NCBI GenBank assembly: GCA_001643675.2
Contig: LSRY02000033.1
Span: 434,001 to 498,000 of the forward strand
DNA from: Monocercomonoides exilis
Taxonomy: Eukaryota; Preaxostyla; Oxymonadida; Polymastigidae
DNA length: 64,000 bases
Reading direction: 5' to 3'
Shown here one piece after another: positions 39,721 to 50,395 of this stretch. The notes under the pieces were generated by a model. That model did no database searches. It was given only the letters and a program-made list of their open reading frames with translations, and was not told the DNA's origin. A program made the position numbers and the translations under genes. Every line of letters starts with the position of its first letter. Within the stretch, counting starts at the first letter, position 1.

Positions 39721-41333
39721 TATTTGTTAAAGAAATTCAACAATTTCAAAAAATTGTGGGAACAAAAACTTCGAAATGTGAAATTTGCATTTGAAGTTCG
39801 AAATGGTATATCTTTCAATGAAAAAGGTTTTGCAGCTCTTGATGCTTTTCCATAGAAGATTAGTTTTTTGTCAGAAGCGTTAACATTACGAACCAAAAAA
39901 TTTATAGCGCTGTCAAATGTTATTGCTCCGGACAAACTTGGAACTAAAAGGAAATTCACACAAGGTCTTGTTTGCTGAATTTTGAGTGTGAAGAAAAGGA
40001 ATTGAGTATTGTTCATGAAAAAATATCAACAACACGATAGAAGTACAACACAAGAGTTAAGTGAAATCATTTATTCGGAAATGCAAAGGCAAAATTCGAA
40101 ATCATTAAAAATATCTCCACAATTTGGATTTTTTCCTGTTACAAAGCATTTTGTTAAACAACTTGTACCATCATCTTCAGCATATGTGTTTGGATTCATT
40201 TCGAAGCACAAGCTGAAAGTACTCTCTCCCATTAATATTCCTCCAGCCAAATTGAATTCAGCATTCATGTCAAACATCAGAGCATGGTTCAATTTTATGT
40301 TTAATAAAGATATCAAGCCATCTGTCAATAAGCTCGATGTGTTCAACAACGACGAATGGAGCACTGATATTTATTCTGAACAAAAATCAACAATGAAAGT
40401 TTGAAAAAAAAGAGCCCTTGTTTGCATTAAAGAATCCTCAAATAATCATATTTCACTTATGACAACAATTGGACTATTTTTTATTTCACCTCTACAATTA
40501 ATCATCATTTCTGTCTTGAAAATGGTAACTCATGAACTTCTGGAGCACAAAAAAGCAGGCTCATGTGAAATCCACGTCAATACATCAAGAGGAGTGGATA
40601 AAAATACTTTCTACTGTTATGCCGTTCATCTCTGCTCATAGGTTACAATTTGTTGGTCGCTTGGAGTTATTCCACCTCATTCACGAGATTTTTTTTTTTA
40701 TTCTTGATGGTCACCAATCTCGTCTTTGTTCTTCAGCGTTGGTTTTATTTGAACAATATTAAATTTTCGTGTTCACTCTTTCTGGAAATTTGTCTCATAT
40801 TTTTCTGTCTTTTGAAAGTGGTATTGCATGTCCTCTTCGAAAAACATTCAGAAAGCTGCGAAGGAAAAGGATATTTCAATTGGTGAATGAGTTTAATAAT
40901 GGTTAAAATGAAAGCTCATGACAGAACAAAAATGACTGTTGAGAATGCAATTGATTCAGAAAAAACTGCAATATCATTACTGAACAAGGAGAATGCACTG
41001 AGGACAACCGGTGTGTACCCAAACGATCCAGGAATCTTGGATTCAAATCCGTTTGTTTCTGTTGATTCAGATAACCCAAAGAATCCAAAAGGAATCGGGA
41101 CAGGCGAATTTGAAGTTCCTTTTAAATGGTTCACAAGTCCAAGTTTTGCATTTTTTTTTCAAAAAAGAGAAAAGGAAAAAAGAACAAAATACAAATATTT
41201 CACAGAACAAATGATCGAATCAAATCGTTTTGAATTGGAAAATCATTATGTGTCAAAAACGCGTCTCTTCAATAATGATTTCTTTCGTTTCGTTTCAATT
41301 TGTTTTTTTATTATTTATTTATTGATTGATTGA
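39721..41333 (+). pseudogene. probable decayed gene with in-frame stops
   Basis: A single frame starting near 39721 reads as ordinary protein (VRNGISFNEKGFAALDAFP; ALTLRTKKFIALSNVIAPDK; SPINIPPAKLNSAFMSNIRA) and runs to a stop at about 40402. It is interrupted by a TAG near 39853 and TGAs near 39976 and 40003, with no GT-AG border around the TAG. A hydrophobic stretch in another frame (40650-40886) and a further open block (40887-41333; ENALRTTGVYPNDPGIL) continue beyond. This looks like a polytopic or multidomain gene broken by stops and frameshifts. The family is not recognised. Alternatives are an unusual multi-exon gene or assembly errors. Confidence 0.45.
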
Positions 41334-41505
41334 TTATTTTAACCACTAATAATCATCATCATGGATTTTTTTATGTGTCACAGAATAAAAAAATAAAATT
41401 CAACAACCTTGCACCACAAATTGAAAATGATTCCAATAGTTTTATTGATCAGAGAAATGGGAAATCTCAATACAAATAACATTTTTTATTCAATGTTAAT
41501 CTATA

Positions 41506-42367
41506 CACCAAAAATAATTCTAATTCGAAAAAGAATAATTTAAAATCGGAATTAATAATTCGAATTCGAAAAAAATAATTCGATTTCGGAAATAATAATT
41601 CAAAATCGTAAATTAATAATTCAATTTCGTAATTTATTAATTCGATCTCGAAAAAGAATAATTTAATTTCGAAAATGATTATTTTTTTGATTTGTGGAAT
41701 GAATAACTTGTGTTTTGGGTTTTAAATCCTCTTTATTTTTATTTCATCAATTCACTTTGTTTATCTATATTTGAAAAATGATGATTTTTCACAAAAAAAT
41801 ATTCATTTATTTTCATTGAAAAAAATATGATTGGAGTTAATTCAAAAAGAAAATGTATTCGTTTTCATGAAAGAATTGATGCTTTTCTAATTTTTAATTA
41901 GAGAAGCAAAAAAAGTATTATTGGGAAAAAATACTTGTTTATTGTTTAGCAATAAATGAGATTGAAAATTAACAACTTTTATTTGCTTATTTAATAGAAT
42001 GAATGTTTTTATTATTTTTACCATTTGAGTGATGATTTTCGAAAATGAAAAAAAAATTATCAAAAATTGATTTATTGATTATTGTTATAAAAAAAACAGT
42101 TTTCTTAGAGTAATAATATTTGATTGGTTACATAATTTCAAAAAATTTTCTGAAATCCATTCTCGAGAAAAATTAAAAATTTCAGTTTTAAATGAATTTC
42201 GAACTTGAAATATTCATTTTCGAAATTGAATTATTAATTTTCGATTTTGAATTAATAAATTACGAAATTGAATTATTAATTTTCGAAATTGAAATATTAA
42301 TTCCGATTTTGAATTATTCTTTTTCGAAAATGAATTATTTTTTTTCGAATTAGAATTATTTTTGGTG
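41506..42367. mobile_element. TA-flanked inverted-repeat element (862 bp, MITE-like)
   Basis: Ends read CACCAAAAATAATTCTAATT and its complement, flanked on both sides by TA. The terminal inverted repeats are imperfect and about 170 bp long. Both are built from degenerate 20-22-bp units of the type TAATTC-N4-TCGAAAA. The interior is non-coding. TA duplication and internal subrepeats fit a non-autonomous Tc1/mariner-like element; that is inference. Confidence 0.65.
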
Positions 42368-43240
42368 TAATGCACTTGAAAACAAAATGAAGAGAAATGA
42401 AAATTTCTAGCACTCGTTTTTATAAACTTTTATGAGAAAAAAAGAAAGAAAGAAAAACCGAAATATTTTTTTTCATATTTTTCACCATAAATTATTTGAA
42501 AGGGTTAAATTTTCTTTTAAAAATTTTTTTACATTCATCCTCTTATGTGAAAATAATAATTTCTCGAATATAAAAATTTTCCTTTTTGAAAACAAAGATT
42601 CATTAAAAATAAAAAGTAAAATTGATGAGGATGTGAAAGATTTTTCTTTTAAAACTCAATAATAATGTAAACAATCAATACCCATTGTTATTAAAAGTAG
42701 GAAACTTTTAAATTTAAAGAAATATAATAAAAACAGATAAAAATGTTAATTTCAAAAAAGAAAAAAGGAAATGAATTTCACATCAACGAAAAACTACAAA
42801 ATCAAATAAAAATTTGGTGAAAGATAAAAAAAGTTAATTTGTCTCTCCCAAAAAAATTCGGAAACAAATTATTTGCAGATATTAGAATCACTAAATTTGA
42901 ACGAAAAAATAGAAGAAGCAAACTCATTAAAACAAAAACAAAAACAAAAACGAACAAATAGATTTATTACAAAAATAAAAAAATAAAGATCAATAAAAAT
43001 TGAAATGACTTTAAAAATTTTGATGCACTAAAATTAGACGCAAAATTTAAAATGTGAAAAATAAAAAGAAAGAAAGAAAGAAAAAGAAAATAATTATAGA
43101 AAACTCAAAATAATAATAATAAATTCCAAAACATTTATTTTTTTAGAATCTATGAAAATCAATCATTGAATGATTGCTCGAAAAACAACTTTCTATTACC
43201 AGCGGTCCATACATCTTTGAATTTGAAAATTTCTTAGTTC
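42368..43240. other. AT-rich spacer
   Basis: Shows A-rich simple sequence (AACAAAAACAAAAAC near 42930) and GAAAGAAA near 43068. An open frame at 42432-42662 is Lys/Phe-rich AT noise. No gene is seen. Confidence 0.6.
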
Positions 43241-44179
43241 TCAAACTGTATCGAATATTTGATTGCTATTGAATACATTTGATATACTATTTTGTGTAGC
43301 ACACAAAGTTGAATTTATATCGTCATTTTGCTGGTTGGGTGAAGCTTGTTTATCATTTATGATAATTCCTTCGCATAAAAGCCAATATTCAACTTGTTGC
43401 AATCTAGGATTTATTGTTGGGAAAAACCACAAAAGTGGACTTTCCCCTAAAAAGCATTTGACATTTGCCAATCTGTTTCCTTTGTCATATTTATGCTTGT
43501 GACGGATAAGAAATCTAGTTGAAATATCTATATATGCAAGTGGATTTATTAATTCAACTGATGTCATATTTGTTGTAATAACTCTAAGTTGATGAACAAA
43601 TGCAGGCAAGCAAATGACAAAAATTACACAACACAATCCAGTGTCAAATAATGCCCCAACAATTTGAACCACAAACATAATTATCGTCAATTTTTTTTGT
43701 AAACATGCAGATTTTAAGTTCAACAATTGAAAAAACCACTGCACATTTACGAGAACGCTTTCAGCACACACAAACAAGCAATAAAACAATAAGAGAATAA
43801 ATGCCTTGTGATTTCCTGCTCCAATGCAAGTATCGAGCCATTTGCAATGATGATCCATTCTTAGAATGCATTTCTTGCATCTAGAACAGTGATGAGAACG
43901 AGGAACTTTCATTTGATGGCAATAAGCACAAAATTTCAATGAATTTCCATTTTCCAAGTTAGAAGGACAAAAGTTCATTAAAAATCCAGGACTCGCAAAT
44001 ATAACAAATGAATATGATAATGTGAGTAACGTGAGAAGAATAAGGTAAATTACACAATGCACAACTCCATTTATGGTATGTGAAAATGACAGAAGAATTT
44101 TTAATCCCAATGTATTTCCACAATTCACACACATCAATGTTAGCCATGCTACATGTATCCACTTGCCACAAAAATACAT
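43241..44179 (-). CDS. DHHC palmitoyltransferase
   Basis: 312 residues from ATG at 44179; upstream in-frame TTGs are not used. It S-acylates cysteines on membrane-associated proteins at the cytosolic face. Two N-terminal hydrophobic helices precede the Cys-rich domain (FCAYCHQMKVPRSHHCSRC, then MDHHCKWLDTCIGAGNHK). The catalytic DHHC is at about residues 109-112. Two further helices follow, then a TSVE sequence matching the TTxE motif and a GNRLANVKCFLG segment like the post-TM4 region of ZDHHC6/16 enzymes. Four membrane helices are as usual. A single exon is modelled; a short 5' exon cannot be excluded. AAGATAA lies upstream at 44248-44254. Confidence 0.92.
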   Translation of the reverse strand: MYFCGKWIHVAWLTLMCVNCGNTLGLKILLSFSHTINGVVHCVIYLILLTLLTLSYSFVIFASPGFLMNFCPSNLENGNSLKFCAYCHQMKVPRSHHCSRCKKCILRMDHHCKWLDTCIGAGNHKAFILLLFYCLFVCAESVLVNVQWFFQLLNLKSACLQKKLTIIMFVVQIVGALFDTGLCCVIFVICLPAFVHQLRVITTNMTSVELINPLAYIDISTRFLIRHKHKYDKGNRLANVKCFLGESPLLWFFPTINPRLQQVEYWLLCEGIIINDKQASPNQQNDDINSTLCATQNSISNVFNSNQIFDTV

Positions 44180-44416
44180 TGAAATTTTCAACAACTGTTT
44201 TTATTCAACTTATCACGTTTTCAATTTGAAATTGGCTTTTACAAAATAAGATAACTGATGGGTCATCGATCAATCAACTTATTCGTTTTAAGTTTTTAAA
44301 TAATAGTTTTTTTGCGTAAAAAAAAGCAAATCTTTATTAAAGAATTCGTGTTAACAAACACAATCATAAAATACTTTAAAATAAGAAAGATATTTCAGAA
44401 ATGATATAAAAGATTT

Positions 44417-44788
44417 TTATGCGTTTGACATGTATTTTGTCACAGATTTTGTTCCTTCAGAAACTGCATGCTTAGCAAGTTCACCAGGAAGAAGAAGACG
44501 AACAGCTGTTTGGATCTCCCGAGATGTGAGAGTGTGACGGTTGTTGTAACGAGCAAGACGAGATGCTTCAGTTGCGATTCTTTCAAAGATATCGTTGATG
44601 AATGAGTTCATGATTGCCATGGCGCGATTTGAGATTCCAGTTTCTGGGTGAACAGACTTCAACACACGGTAAATGTAGCTGGAATAGGTCTCATGACGCT
44701 TCTTCTTTCTCTCTTTCTTATCTCCAGCAACTTTTGCGGCTTTATCAACTTTTGGAACTGGTTTTGTTTCAGTGTTAACTTGAGACAT
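44417..44788 (-). CDS. histone H2B
   Basis: 123 residues, one exon. Core nucleosome histone pairing with H2A. The histone fold is complete: [39 protein letters not shown], and [20 protein letters not shown], then [13 protein letters not shown], close to the H2B consensus. The N-terminal tail is short and Lys-rich. No stem-loop typical of animal replication-dependent histone genes was recognised after the stop. It is read away from the neighbouring coiled-coil gene over a shared 156-bp spacer. Confidence 0.97.
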   Translation of the reverse strand: MSQVNTETKPVPKVDKAAKVAGDKKERKKKRHETYSSYIYRVLKSVHPETGISNRAMAIMNSFINDIFERIATEASRLARYNNRHTLTSREIQTAVRLLLPGELAKHAVSEGTKSVTKYMSNA

Positions 44789-44944
44789 TATAATAGTTTA
44801 ATAAATATTTCAAATGTATTTGTGGAATCATGAAGATAATTATCTTTATATATAATATATTGATCAAAATTGAAATGATTTGTGCACAAAATTAAAATAG
44901 AAATAGTGGGAAGATGATCATTGAACAATCACCCATAAATAAAA
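44789..44944. promoter_or_regulatory. 156-bp head-to-head promoter with palindromic AAGATAATTATCTT
   Basis: Separates the H2B ATG (minus) from the coiled-coil ATG (plus). The perfect 14-bp palindrome at 44833-44846 contains the AAGATAA word in both directions, as might suit bidirectional control. Function is inference. Confidence 0.5.
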
Positions 44945-47173
44945 ATGGCAACTCAACGGACAATAGTTTGTTTTTCATTTTGTGAGCTATTTTCTAATAT
45001 TCAATACTCAATATTTTTAATTATTAATCACATTTAGTCCGTTTCCGGACCACCTTTGGGATAGTGTGAAGAAATTTTGTTTTGAGTTTATTTATTAATA
45101 ATTATTTATTTGAAGTACTCCACTTGCGCCAAATGATAAATTATTACTAAAACAACCACATCCTCCTCCAATTATTGATTTAACATGGAAACAAGTATAT
45201 ATATTATTAATTGGGTTGATTATCTCGACTTTTTATTGGTTTTGTTTAAGGACTCCATTCGCCCAAAGCCATCTTCACCAGATAAATCAATACCTTCTCT
45301 TGAAAACCCTGGTGAAATAATTCGCATTAGCGAGCCAGTCGATCCTTCTGCTCCAATTCCTGGACGAATAAGTCCAAATACTCGTGAAATCGAAAAATTA
45401 AATCATTTATCAACATTAACTCAACAAATTCAAGAATCTATTGAATTGGTTCAAGATCAGTGTTTTGAGGCTGCAAAAGGTTTTTTTTTTTTTATTTTGG
45501 CCTATTGTTATTGTATTGATTGATGATCAATATTTCTTTCAGAAAGTGAAAAGCAACTTGCTCGTCAATTTAAGGATAGAATTAGCGAGGCAGAACGTGA
45601 AATAGATGAGCTTAAAAAAAAGGTTAGATTTTTTGAATAGAATTTTGAGTTTTTTACATTTTAAACTTTTGATTATTTACTGAAGGAACCTGAATTTGAT
45701 GCAATGTATTGGATGAAGAAATTTAAAGAAGCTTCGAAAGAATTAGATCTAATGCGAGGTGAAGCTATTAGGCTTGATCGGCTTAATGATCTCGTTTGCG
45801 AAAATATTCATTGTTATTTATTTTATTTCATTCATTTATCATTATATATTCAAATGTGAAATGTCTTTTAAAGATGGAGAAAGAACTAAAAATGGTCCGA
45901 GTTGAATTGCAATCATCTCAAGCTGAATGTGAAAGTCTTACAAAGAAAATATTTTCTGTTTGTATCTTTTGTTGAGGAAAATCTTCTTTTTGAAAAAAAG
46001 ATCAAATTTATTTATTTCATTTTTTAACAATATTTTTGAATTTTATCAATTAATTTTTGATGTGCAGGTGAAAAAAGAAAACAAGCTCCTTCAAGATCAA
46101 CTCGATCAATTGCGCCCTGCTGAATCTTCTTCTCCCCCAGCTGTTAGAAGCGATAGCTTCGATCCAATCATCACAAGATCTTTCACTTCATCCATTTCTC
46201 AAAGTATGACTTTTTTATTTGATTATTTAACTATGACTCACAAAAACGTTATTTGCTCGTTCATTTTCTCTTGTTCTATTACATTTTCTTTTATTTTCAT
46301 TATTCTGTTCTTCTCACTTTCTCTCTCTCTTATATATATATATGATAAAGCCACTCGTCCTCGTCCTTCGAACTTGCGTGGCTCATATGCACCCTCCTCT
46401 CCCTCCACACTGACAAGCAGAAGTCAAAGAGGACACAACGAGGGCTGGCAGACCACGCGCGAGAGGACAGCAAAAAGCAGACGCAGCGCCAGCATCGGAA
46501 GCAAGCGCGGCTCAATGACTGCTCGTTCGTTCGGCTCTACTGCTGCTTCTGTTTCTGGCTCTGTTTCTGGTTCTGCTTCGATGAGTCAGTCGAGTGATCG
46601 CATCACACTCCCACAGCTCTCCTTCTCTCAGACGGGAGACTTCGCTGAGCAGACTTTTAGGGCTGAGGAAGAAGATCGTATGTGCTTTTTGAAGTTGAAT
46701 TGCAATTAACTGGGAAATAACAAAAAAAATGATGTCATTTCATTTGTTTTCTCTTTCTCTTTCTCTCTTTCTCTCTTTCTCTCTTTCTCTCTTTCTCTCT
46801 TTCTCTCTTTCTCTCTTTCTCTCTTTCTCTCTTTCTCTCTTTCTCTCTTTCTCTCTTTTTTCTCTCTATCTCTTCTTCTATCTTTCAATTCCACAGCCGA
46901 AGCGCTGATCACTCATCTGAAGCGCCACAACGAGCGTCTGCGGGCGATGATCGCAGCCGAAAAGAAGAACACGAAGGTCATTCGGAATGCGCATCTCCGG
47001 ACGCTTGCTGAGCGGACAGAGCTGCAGCAGTTTTTGCAGCAGTGCATCAAAGACACGCAGAAGGAGATGGCACACGCACAGGCAACGGAGGTGTGTTGTG
47101 TGGATGGGTGAAGGTGGTGAATGAGTTAGTAAATGAGTGAGTGAGATAGAAATAGAAAGAGAAAGAAAGAGAG

Positions 47174-47210
<37 letters not shown>

Positions 47211-47211
47211 A

Positions 47212-47242
<31 letters not shown>

Positions 47243-48253
47243 GAGAGCATGTATGCATGAGAAGTTAATGTTGATACATTTTAGAAAGAATAACCGTGAA
47301 GGAATTGATGAAAAAGAAAGAGAGAGGAAATAAAAAGATTATATGTTGTTTTATGTCTCCGTTTGGAGCGATGATGATTTTGCTCTTTTGTTTGTTCTTG
47401 ATCATTTTTTAATATTCTAATTTAAATGTGTTTGAAATTTTTTTTTTAAATACAACCACATCCAGTTCTCATCAGCTGAGGCAAGGAGGCGGACGATGGA
47501 GCTTCTTCTGTCTCGGTCGAGGGTGTTGGACATTCTGAATGACAAGACATTTCCAAATGTGACTCTTTTGACTTCTGGATTGAGTATGTTGAATGAGCGG
47601 ATATACGTTTTGTGAGTTTTGTGAGTTGTGAGTTATTTTGGTTTTAAAAATAAATGGAAATTTTGAATTGACTTTTTATTTTTGTTGTTGTTTTGTCTTG
47701 TCTTGTTTTGTTTTTGCATTTTGCATTTTTCATTTTGAAAAGTTTCATATTTCTATGCATTGTTCGTTTCACTGTTTTATTCTATTTTATTTGCACATAT
47801 TCTTTATCAATTATTTTTCCTCATTTCTGTTTTTTTTTTCTTTCTTTCTTTCTTTCTTTCTTTATTTTTATCTATCAAGCCAACATTTCTGGCAAAAGCG
47901 AAAAGGATCTGTTTGAGTCGCTGTTTGCGCGGGAGCGGGCGGAGATGGCGCTGGAGCAGCAAAAAGAAGAGAAATCCTGGCTTCAGCAGTGGCACGCTTC
48001 TGGAAATGGAGGGAGTGGCTCATTCAATCGGAAAGGAGCATACAGGCGGAAGGATAACGATGGAGAAGCAAATGTTGGGAAAATGGGATATGAGAAAAGG
48101 AATGCTGATAATGTGAAGAAAGGAGAAGAAAGAGAAGGAGGAGAAGTGGACGAGAATAAAAGTATGGATATGAATGCAGATGTTGGAGGAAGTGAGAGAA
48201 AGGACAATCAAAGTTATGGTGCTGTTAATGATAATATTTCTTATGATCAATAA
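44945..48253 (+). CDS. 12-exon coiled-coil protein, candidate flagellar/cytoskeletal
   Basis: Exons: 44945-44965, 45038-45063, 45116-45194, 45251-45479, 45543-45622, 45686-45793, 45874-45957, 46068-46203, 46351-46677, 46897-47090, 47466-47583 and 47880-48253. All phases agree, giving 591 residues from MATQRTISVSGPPLGYTP to TAA. Coiled-coil segments span about 95-250 and 360-460 (including ERTELQQFLQQCIKDTQKEM and a MELLLSRSRVLDILNDKTFP segment that looks conserved). A Ser/Arg-rich linker lies between them, and the C-terminal tail is charged and Gly-rich. No membrane or catalytic motif is seen. The MELLLSR-DKTFP segment looks like part of a ciliary coiled-coil family, but the family was not identified. 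Introns are mostly 50-110 bp; those before exons 10 and 11 carry microsatellites. Confidence 0.75.
46745..46880. repeat. CTCTTT microsatellite directly before a 3' splice site
   Basis: About 20 units of TTTCTCTC-type sequence on the sense strand of the coiled-coil gene, ending a few bases before the acceptor of exon 10 (46897). It acts as, or extends, the polypyrimidine tract. Confidence 0.9.
47150..47248. repeat. GAAAGAGA microsatellite in an intron (purine sense strand)
   Basis: About 100 bp of GAAAGA/GAGA units within the intron between exons 10 and 11. Here the purine strand is the sense strand, opposite to the tract in the preceding intron. Confidence 0.9.
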
Positions 48254-48626
48254 TGAAATTTCAGAAAAGATTGAAAGTTAATATTCCATTATAGAATTAC
48301 AAATAAGAACTTGAGTGTTAAAATCGTTATGTTTTTCTGGCTAATGCTTATTCATTGCTTTTATTTATTTGTATGATATTTTCACTTCAATTTCGTTCTT
48401 TATTTGTCTAGTTTTTACTTTTTTTAATTTATCCTTTTGAGTTTTGCATCGTTAATACATCAAAACTGTTTCGTCTTTTAAATCACTTCAACATTTAAGT
48501 TTATTGTTTGAAAAATAGTTGCAATGCAATGAAATGAAACATTGTAAAAAATATTCGCACGAATTTCAATTTATTAAGGTTTAATAATTCACAGAAATTT
48601 TCAACGGGTTTTCCGTTCATAATTCA
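48254..48626. other. AT-rich spacer between tandem genes
   Basis: 3' flank of the coiled-coil gene and 5' flank of the PAP2 gene. No gene or recurring promoter word is seen. Confidence 0.5.
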
Positions 48627-49952
48627 ATGTTTACACGCAAATCACTAAAAAGTTTTTTGTGTGAAGCTGCTTTTCTTGTTTTTTCTTTGCTGACATGGCT
48701 TGGATGTGGTTTGAGATTTTGGAATCTTTATTTATATAATTCATTTCATTTGCAATAATTTCCAGTTGCATATTGCATAAAACCTGCACATCAATCTTTT
48801 TCTCCAAAATCACTTGAAATTGCAAAGCATTTTAATACAAAGGAAACTGTCACATTTACTCATTTAATTATTTTCACAAGTGTAGTATCTATTGTGTACA
48901 TGATTGCATTTGCTTTAACTTCGCGTAGCAAAATAGCTTCTTTCTGGATATGCATCGTAGCATTTATATTTGGATTTGGAATTGATCAATCAATAACTGT
49001 TTTACTCAAATATAGTGTTGGGCGCCTCAGGCCAGATTTTCTTGAGCGTTGCAAAATTAATGTAACTGAATACAGAAACATGGTTTCAAAACAGATATCA
49101 GAATACGGGATAGAAACTACTGCTGATTATCCATGTACTGGAAAAGAAAAAGATATTCATGAAGGTCGATTATCATTTCCCAGTGGGCATTCATCGACTT
49201 CAGGATTTGCAGCGTGGTATTGCACTGTATTGTGTTTTATACGTTCGATGCTATATTGTAAGAAACTTAAAAATGAGAAAAGGAAAAGGGTTTACTATTC
49301 TTTTAAGTATTTTTTTTTTATTGTCTTTTATGTTTCAATCTTGAAAATTTGTAAGAATCAACCTCTGCTTGATCCTTCGAATCATATTCCTTCGTATTCA
49401 ATAAATCAAGTGCTTGAAGAAGAGCAAGTTCATTCATCATCCGCTCCAATGACCACAGCTGTTGATGTTAGTGTTGGACAAAATGAATCTCAAAACACAT
49501 ATCATCAACCTCCTATCACAAAGAATGATTCTAATGTTATTTCTGTGGATGTTTCGTCAAATCCAGTGAATGCAGCAAAAGGTACAACTTTTGTATCCGT
49601 TGATGATACAACCCCGTCTTCAATAAACCAGAGTTACTCCTTCGATGCATATTCCTCATCTTCTTCTAATGGATCTTATGAAGAGTTAGATTTTGCTCCA
49701 TTGATAACTCCGCTGTGTGTGTATGTGATTGGAACGCTGCTGTCGCTGATTCCGATTCTTTTGTCTCTCTGGATTGCTGCCTCTAGGGTTAGTGACCATT
49801 GGCACCATCCTTCGGATGCTATTTTTGGATGGATTCTTGGTCTTGTCAGTGGAGTGATGTGCTTTCCTTTGATATGGACAAAAGAAAAACAATTCGAGAA
49901 AGATTTTCTGATTCAGGAGACTTTGAAGATGAGGAGAGGAAAAAAAGAATGA
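48627..49952 (+). CDS. PAP2-family lipid phosphate phosphatase
   Basis: Exons 48627-48708 and 48766-49952 give 422 residues from MFTRKSLKSF to TGA. It dephosphorylates phosphatidate or related lipid phosphates at a membrane. All three signature motifs are visible: KYSVGRLRP (about 109), PSGHSS (about 165) and SRVSDHWHHPSD (about 367; SR-x5-H-x3-D). Hydrophobic helices surround them in the six-TM LPP pattern. The loop between motifs 2 and 3 is unusually long, with about 120 extra Ser/Thr/Asn-rich residues (about 230-345) where the family has a short connection. The upstream exon is supported by the phase-1 junction and extends the N-terminal helix; the ATG at 48900 alone would lose the first helices. 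Confidence 0.9.
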
Positions 49953-50395
49953 ACAAAAAATAAAATTGATAAATACAGATATATTAGAAGATATTCACAT
50001 CATTAATATGTAACGTTTGTGTTATTTTTTTCTTTGGAATTTATTATGTTTCAAGTTAGTTTCTGTGAAAATAATTTGATGAAAGCATCGAATTGATATC
50101 CAAATTAAAGATTTTTATTAAAGGATTATGTATTGTTTCAATGTCTTTCGTTTTTTATCTGATGATTATTTTTTTATGACGTTATGTTGTTTTCGATATT
50201 ACTCTTTTTTTGTAATCAACACAAACACCAAATTTTTTTGTATTTCCTTGAAATGGGGTCTTGATCAATCTCACTGGGAAAAGAATATGTTTGAAAAGCA
50301 ATTATTATTCTTTAAAAGTTTCATGAATAAATTTTATGAATATTGTTATAATTTTATAACTGCTTATGGAAAGATAGATTTAAATATTTGTCTCA
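49953..50395. other. AT-rich spacer upstream of RAD23
   Basis: A Phe/Tyr-rich frame at 50128-50442 overlaps the RAD23 start and is judged non-coding. No other feature is seen. Confidence 0.45.

Noticed and set aside
39721-40402. Stop-codon reassignment to explain in-frame TAG/TGA
   Set aside because: TAA, TAG and TGA all end well-recognised genes in this window, so a variant code (as in some oxymonads) is not supported here.
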